NCBI GenBank assembly: GCA_030593295.1
Contig: JAUVHO010000007.1
Location: forward strand, 1-48,977
Source: Methanomassiliicoccales archaeon
GTDB taxonomy: Archaea; Thermoplasmatota; Thermoplasmata; RBG-16-68-12; SOIM01
Length of the DNA: 48,977 bases
Direction: 5' to 3'
Notes under the pieces: generated by a model
Seen by the model: only the letters and a program-made list of their open reading frames with translations
The model's database searches: none
What the model was told of the DNA's origin: nothing
Shown: piece after piece, positions 45,401-48,977 of the stretch
Layout: each line of letters opens with the position of its first letter
Numbering within the stretch: position 1 is the stretch's first letter
Made by a program: the position numbers and the translations under genes

Positions 45401-46946
45401 CGCGCCGGATCCGCAGGAGTTCGGTGATACGCGGTATATGTTCAACAGCTGGAGCGACCTTGGAGCGCAGATGCACAACATCGTGTGCAGCGCCCCATCG
45501 ATCATACAGGTCGTCTTCGACCCGGAGTACAGGGTGTACGTCAACACGACTCTGGACGCCGCAGGATCAAACCTCGACATCATAGCGGGTGCGGTAACCT
45601 ATCCAACCCCGGCCGAAATCTGGTGGCCCGCGAATACCATGATGGCCTTGGACACCAACGAGTTCCAGCCTGGTCAGAACCCTGGTAGCGGAATGAGGTA
45701 CAAGTTCGGTGACTGGACAGATTCGGCGTTAAAGAGCAGGACGATCAACGTCAACGCGCCTGGATTGCCATTTGTGGCCAACTTCGGGACGCAGTATAAG
45801 CTGACCTTCGTCAACCCACACGGTACACCAACTACGACACCGGCCGGCGACGCTGTAACAGATGGAATCTACTTCGACGTGGGTACATCTGTTGACATAG
45901 GGGTTGACGCTACGTTTGCTGATACTACTGATCATAGATGGCGATTCGATGCCTGGACCAGCACAGCTGGTGGCTATGCGGGAACGGATAATCCGGCGAC
46001 CGTCACTATGAGTGTAGCGATAACTCAGACCGCTACGTGGATGGATCAGTATCTGTTCACAGTGGTCTCGGCGCATGGTACGCCAACCGTGACCGGCGAG
46101 GATGAGAAGGTCACCGACTACGAGTACTGGTTCGACGCCGGCACTCAGGCAACGTTCTCAATTGAAGCCGAGGTCTTCACCAACTCACCGACCGACACCG
46201 AGAAGGCCGTATTCGACAGCTGGACCGGTGGCACAAGCCCGGCAACGATAAACGCTCCGCTGGAAGTAACTGCGGGGTGGCACAACGAGTATCTCGTTAC
46301 CATGGTGAGCACTCAAGGAACTGTCAAGACGCCCGAGTGGATCGTGGATGGCCAAACATATGCCTTGACCATCGAGGACATCGTCACATCCGGTGATACC
46401 CGGTATGTGTTCGCCTCTTGGTCGACCACGGACACGGCAAATGGCGGCTACCAAGGAACCACCAGAGTGTCCACACTGACCGTTACCGGTGCGATCACCG
46501 AGACGGCGTTATGGACGACCGAGCACCGCCTGACCATCGTCTCCTCGAGCGGAGATGAGGTCGGAATAGGCGACCCGCGAACGATTCCGCCCGCCCAGGA
46601 ATGGGTGGTGGAAGGCACCACGGTCAACATAGAGGTGGACAAGACGGTCGAGATAGGCGATACGAGGTACAAGTTCAAGAACTGGGTTGGCGCAGTGGCC
46701 GATCCGGACTCGCCTGCGACCACGGTCGTGGTAAGCGGACCAACGGCGCTCACGGTTGAGTGGGACAGCGAGCCAACGTTCAGCATCATGGACCTGTGGT
46801 GGTTGTTCGTCGTAATAATCATCGTCGTCGTGGCGCTCGTTGCAGTGCTCCTGATGAGGAAGAAGAAGCCAGTGGAAGAGGAGGAGATTCCGCCCTTGGA
46901 GGAAGAGGAATTCGCCGAGGAGGAAGCTCCCGCTCCCCCCGAGTAG
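42441..46946 (+). CDS. Giant membrane-anchored surface protein with beta repeats
   Basis: A 1501-residue exported protein, paralogous to the preceding one over the sialidase-like half (about 125-545; VYVSKSTDGGSTWNQYPIEA; GVAWHDTRGGDDIYFQTFGN). From about 545 to 1445 it carries ten or more beta-repeats of 70-80 residues (pattern: LTVDTNPTGLQVTVNGMDY, aromatic block, RYxFxxWSD, GAQxHxV, TAYF), of PEGA/InlB-like type. The N-terminus has a basic region and signal helix (FGRIFALAILALLMAVSPSI). A C-terminal helix (LWWLFVVIIIVVVALVAVLL, about 1452-1473) is followed by basic residues and a Glu-rich cytosolic tail. Many N-x-S/T sequons suggest it is a substrate of the STT3 enzyme. ATG 42441 or 42444 starts it. 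Confidence 0.85.
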   Translation: MMSENSKRVNDVGRGHGRFGRIFALAILALLMAVSPSIAFTATAYSDANVKMDLPEEWATFYTPSESVLGEALEALGPMSGQRANRAGLPIEAVPIEGLEDMLQPDFAKDVFKEKVGTPSPTGEPGPEPTDTPFLANDVLVFNDPNSQMNTSMAHFDNGDLLVSYDTVGPSGDRDVYVSKSTDGGSTWNQYPIEADPGEEEACASIAGDYSPFFDTEVFYAWYSNPTLQFSWSLDGVTWSPVDFGYTFWETVSCPYVVVDGDFIFVAAQKFDDVSLFVDTWYVIYSIDAFQTTMAGYYWRMSEFGDVLAYRPRPAITGTNEVMVAFDFYAVWDPDPANWWHDTLTAYSGELTCDLAHDLDPTISWLYWLWGSFNLNQVYTSPSIASDGAGAVVFIHEWLDPAAPPPLSTSSLFCAYTLDVTVATPAWSPCSGDWAVPIAYDPGDTKDQKYPHFHWEGGAATHLAWVNGTDINYMYSPDGGASWTMDPVTGDPMKVNEVGVGTHLNEWHSPDVDFANGKPGVAWHDTRGGDDIYFQTFGNAVIFTIDTQPSVWELWVRADGGAQRGPPASYMWIPGSNHDVEANPFFEIPNDTRYTFNQWDDDSPLNPHTINVDGVDNDIVAIYDVEYYLTMTNPGGLTTPTTGYQPAGSLVTIEAFPPASPPGGQYGWIGWTGIGPGSYTGPDNPCVSCVLMNGSAQQIASWQLQWNVTIDTVPTGLVIEVGGAPYVAPYLTQFNDSEMYAINAPSPQFAGPTLRYSFSSWSDTLPQSHNVFVTGPETFTAYFTPEHWLTVDTNPTGLQVTVNGMDYPTPYSFWCPESSNPWLNVVSPQSLGPLGERWEWYEWSTGGGQAHVYNCLSSTTVYANFTLQYSVNITTTPQDFSVIVDGQTTATPAQFWWNETTGHTIEALASIPVMANNRYNWTGWSDFGARVHQVTPSADLSLVASYDFQHKITLQSNAPSTIIELDGSPITLPYVYWCNDGTPHSLYAPDPQEFGDTRYMFNSWSDLGAQMHNIVCSAPSIIQVVFDPEYRVYVNTTLDAAGSNLDIIAGAVTYPTPAEIWWPANTMMALDTNEFQPGQNPGSGMRYKFGDWTDSALKSRTINVNAPGLPFVANFGTQYKLTFVNPHGTPTTTPAGDAVTDGIYFDVGTSVDIGVDATFADTTDHRWRFDAWTSTAGGYAGTDNPATVTMSVAITQTATWMDQYLFTVVSAHGTPTVTGEDEKVTDYEYWFDAGTQATFSIEAEVFTNSPTDTEKAVFDSWTGGTSPATINAPLEVTAGWHNEYLVTMVSTQGTVKTPEWIVDGQTYALTIEDIVTSGDTRYVFASWSTTDTANGGYQGTTRVSTLTVTGAITETALWTTEHRLTIVSSSGDEVGIGDPRTIPPAQEWVVEGTTVNIEVDKTVEIGDTRYKFKNWVGAVADPDSPATTVVVSGPTALTVEWDSEPTFSIMDLWWLFVVIIIVVVALVAVLLMRKKKPVEEEEIPPLEEEEFAEEEAPAPPE

Positions 46947-47167
46947 CCGAACCTTCTTCGTCTGATCCGGACTGAAACACAGACATCAGCATCAGCCATG
47001 TCGCCCCTACCGCAACTAATATCACCAATCACCACAATCCATGTACTGCCACAGTGATGACAGCTACATCTCTGAACCGTGATGAATGATGGGCGATCTG
47101 AGTGGCACCGCTCGTTCCAGTCCGATTAACATTTTTATACTAGGAATCCGATACACGGAAGGAAGGG

Positions 47168-47662
47168 ATGGGTGATAGTGTGGTCACAGGACTCGACCTT
47201 ATAGGACATAATCGACCTCTTCAACGGCATTGGTTGAAACGAACAGCGGCTTTCATAGTGGACGCGGTACTGGTATTGTTCCCTCTGTGGATCGTTCTGG
47301 AGCTTCTACAGGTCCAGGCCATCCAGGTCTATGGCTTTGCATCGGGGATGTTCTTCTTCCTCTACTCGGCCATCTCGGAGGGACTGTGGCAAAGGACGCC
47401 TGGCAAGGAGCTCTTGGGCCTCAAGGTCTACTCTCTCGTGGGCAACATGGACCTCCACAAGGGAATGGTCAGGAGCGTGGCGAAGTTCTTCTGGTACATT
47501 CTACCGCCATTGGACATGCTCATAGGCTTGGCCACGAGCGGGGATCCAAGACAGAGGCTCTCGGACAGGATAAGCGGGACGACGGTGGTCGGCGCTACCG
47601 TCCCCACGTCGGTGCAGATGGTCGCGGACAAGAACCTGGTGAAGGCCGTTAGAAGGGAATGA
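47168..47662 (+). CDS. RDD family membrane protein
   Basis: A 164-residue protein with the RDD-family layout: an N-terminal RTAAFIVDAVLVLFPLWIVL helix with the Arg and Asp pair (about 25-33), a second helix (SGMFFFLYSAISEGLWQ), the TPGKELLGLKV loop (about 77-87) and an amphipathic C-terminal region (AKFFWYILPPLDMLIGL). Their role is unknown; transport has been proposed for some members. A tttatac TATA-like box (47133-47139) lies about 30 nt before the ATG, and ggaaggg (47161-47167) directly adjoins it. Confidence 0.8.
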   Translation: MGDSVVTGLDLIGHNRPLQRHWLKRTAAFIVDAVLVLFPLWIVLELLQVQAIQVYGFASGMFFFLYSAISEGLWQRTPGKELLGLKVYSLVGNMDLHKGMVRSVAKFFWYILPPLDMLIGLATSGDPRQRLSDRISGTTVVGATVPTSVQMVADKNLVKAVRRE

Positions 47663-47728
47663 TCCGAACCGGCGTTTCACGCCTGGGAACTGGACATTCT
47701 TTATATATCCCAATCCAAATGCTGCAGT

Positions 47729-48133
47729 GTGGGAAAGATCCTTGTGGGGTATGATGGCTCGGAGGGGGCCAAGAAGGCACTTGACAGGGCAGTGACCATG
47801 GTCAAGGAAGGGGATGAGATCGTTGTTGTGTTCGTCGTTCCTCCCGCCAAGATAGAAGAGTTCGTTGGATTCGACACCGATCTGACCGTGGAAAAGGCCC
47901 AAGAGGTGCTGGACGAGGTCGTGGGTTCGTTGGAGGAATCCGGTATCCCGGTCACCAGCTTGGTCAAGGAAGGTGACGTTGCTGGGGAAATAATCGAACT
48001 GGGTGCGGGACTGGAGTGCGATCTCATCGTTGTAGGTTCTTACGGGCTTTCCAAGGTGGGCGCCTTTGCACTCGGTGATGTTGCTGAAGAGGTGGCGAAG
48101 AAGGCAACAAGACCCGTCCTTCTGATAAGGTGA
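47729..48133 (+). CDS. Universal stress protein UspA family
   Basis: A 134-residue USP-fold protein: GKILVGYDGSEGAKKALDRA at the N-terminus, and the nucleotide-binding G-2x-G-9x-G(S/T) motif in LIVVGSYGLSKVGAFALGDVAEEVAKKATRPVLLI (about 95-130). Such proteins bind ATP and form dimers; the stress signal is unknown. The GTG start at 47729 lies about 26 nt after tttatatatcc (47700-47710), a strong TATA box, so the mRNA is probably leaderless. It stands alone. Confidence 0.9.
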   Translation: MGKILVGYDGSEGAKKALDRAVTMVKEGDEIVVVFVVPPAKIEEFVGFDTDLTVEKAQEVLDEVVGSLEESGIPVTSLVKEGDVAGEIIELGAGLECDLIVVGSYGLSKVGAFALGDVAEEVAKKATRPVLLIR

Positions 48134-48182
48134 TGACTACCTTAAAATACTACAACCACCTTATAATCAGCCTGGTGAAATT

Positions 48183-48437
48183 GTGCTTTTTGTAACCGTT
48201 ATGAAGGCTCTTCCAGGCAAGTATGAAGAGGCAACCAGACTGTGCCGACACCCCAAGATCCCGGATGATGTCGAGATCAAGATGTTTCTGGGGCTATTTG
48301 GCAAGCCAGATTCAATTGTCATCTTCGAGGCCCCCGATGCCAGCACGGCCGCGGACTTCGCCATGCAGTTCGGGCGCGTTGCGGATTCCTCTACATCGTT
48401 GGCTCTGCCTATAGAAGAGTTCAAATGGACTTGGTAA
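48183..48437 (+). CDS. Small GYD/DUF3303-like ferredoxin-fold protein
   Basis: An 84-residue protein (LFVTVMKALPGKYEEATRL; FGKPDSIVIFEAPDASTAAD; DSSTSLALPIEEFKW). The beta-alpha-beta layout resembles small dimeric alpha/beta-barrel proteins of the GYD or DUF3303 type, of unknown function. The GTG start follows a TATA-like accttataatc (48160-48170) by about 15-20 nt. It may be leaderless. Confidence 0.6.
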   Translation: MLFVTVMKALPGKYEEATRLCRHPKIPDDVEIKMFLGLFGKPDSIVIFEAPDASTAADFAMQFGRVADSSTSLALPIEEFKWTW

Positions 48438-48451
48438 TCCGATCCAAAGGA

Positions 48452-48625
48452 CTAAGGCTTCTCCTCGCTTTCTACTTCTGGCGGTTTTTCCGGTGGGGGC
48501 GCTGTCTTCTTTCTCTCATCCCTGCGCCTTTGATACATAAGGTACACCAGAAGGGCCATCGAAAACCCTTGTATTATGACGGCAAACACGATCGCCCAAA
48601 TCACTATGTCAGGTATCTCAGCCAT
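48452..48625 (-). CDS. Small single-pass membrane protein
   Basis: A 57-residue protein with one membrane helix (IVIWAIVFAVIIQGFSMALLVYLMY, about 7-31) and a basic then Pro/Glu-rich cytosolic tail. ATG 48625 has gggag about 8 nt upstream; a TTG at 48640 would add five residues. It follows the partial gene at the right edge by about 24 nt on the same strand and is probably in its operon. No family was recognised. Confidence 0.6.
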   Translation of the reverse strand: MAEIPDIVIWAIVFAVIIQGFSMALLVYLMYQRRRDERKKTAPPPEKPPEVESEEKP

Positions 48626-48649
48626 TCTAAGATCTCCCAATATCCCATC

Positions 48650-48977
48650 TCATCCCGGCAGGTCTATGCTCTTGGTAACGATCAATCCTCCGGTCGTGGC
48701 ATCCAGTACGTACATCTTGACCACCGATCCCGATGGAACGTTGCTCACTCTCAAGAAGTCACCGGTGCTGACGTAACTGTCGTCAGCGTTGTCCCTGTAC
48801 TCGATATCGCATATGTCGGTGCCACCGGCGAATACCAGTTCGCCGTCACCGTTGGTCTGGAAGGTGTACGTGCCTTCACTTGTATTGTATCCGATTATGA
48901 TCTTGAGGTCCATCGGCCTGGCTTGAGGACTGATCTTACCGACCTTTGCATCAAATGTAGTACCATCAACCGGCACA
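48650..48977 (-). CDS. Partial extracytoplasmic protein, perhaps an archaeal pilin-type protein
   Basis: An open frame enters from the right edge and ends at TGA, giving about 108 residues of C-terminus. The beta-rich sequence (LKIIIGYNTSEGTYTFQTNG; GDGELVFAGGTDICDIEYRD; PSGSVVKMYVLDATTGGLI) recalls the globular part of archaeal type IV pilin-like proteins, but the N-terminal signal and hydrophobic helix needed to confirm this lie outside the window. The first in-frame GTG near 48976 is not a trustworthy start. Confidence 0.45.
   Translation of the reverse strand, partial: VPVDGTTFDAKVGKISPQARPMDLKIIIGYNTSEGTYTFQTNGDGELVFAGGTDICDIEYRDNADDSYVSTGDFLRVSNVPSGSVVKMYVLDATTGGLIVTKSIDLPG

Overview
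The window looks like a chromosomal segment of a mesophilic or moderately thermophilic euryarchaeon, most likely of the Thermoplasmatota; that lineage is an inference. Archaeal markers are the RibB-RibL-RibC-RibH riboflavin set with archaeal-type riboflavin synthase and FAD synthetase, a bifunctional phosphoglucose/phosphomannose isomerase, an AglB/STT3 oligosaccharyltransferase, Tsr3, a translin homologue, Roadblock/LC7 and V4R proteins, and many genes with a TATA-like box 25-35 nt before the start codon (leaderless style). No rRNA, tRNA, intact insertion sequence or CRISPR array was seen.

Layout. 1-4986 is an accessory stretch: an unrecognised gene cut by the left edge, a small RHH/beta-barrel gene pair, and a secreted beta-helix protein flanked by two degenerate direct copies of a resolvase C-terminal gene. 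4987-22046 is mostly housekeeping: a DUF2339 membrane protein, the sugar-phosphate isomerase, the riboflavin operon, a Roadblock protein, a gammaCA-metG-PHP run on the minus strand, a zinc peptidase, a zinc-ribbon membrane protein, an M29-like aminopeptidase, a TRAM protein, a 59-residue tautomerase, purD, an M20 peptidase and translin. The intergenic spaces around the tautomerase hold two candidate small RNAs, each with a TATA box, an unpaired CCCUCC motif and a U-tract hairpin.

22048-29403 holds a toxin-antitoxin-like pair with a repeat-rich control region and, next to it, a co-directional run: V4R sensor, KaiC-like ATPase, Roadblock-like protein, zinc-finger/coiled-coil/winged-helix protein, small winged-helix protein and two paralogous Cys/His proteins of unknown family. 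I see this run as the best candidate for an undescribed signalling system.

29406-48977 is dominated by the cell surface: a membrane-anchored secreted protein translationally coupled to a 2167-residue STT3 fusion, two methyltransferases, a Trm112-like activator and Tsr3, then two tandem secreted paralogues of 1025 and 1501 residues behind a duplicated upstream element, an RDD membrane protein, a universal stress protein, a small ferredoxin-fold protein, and at the right edge a small membrane protein and a partial secreted, possibly pilin-like, gene.
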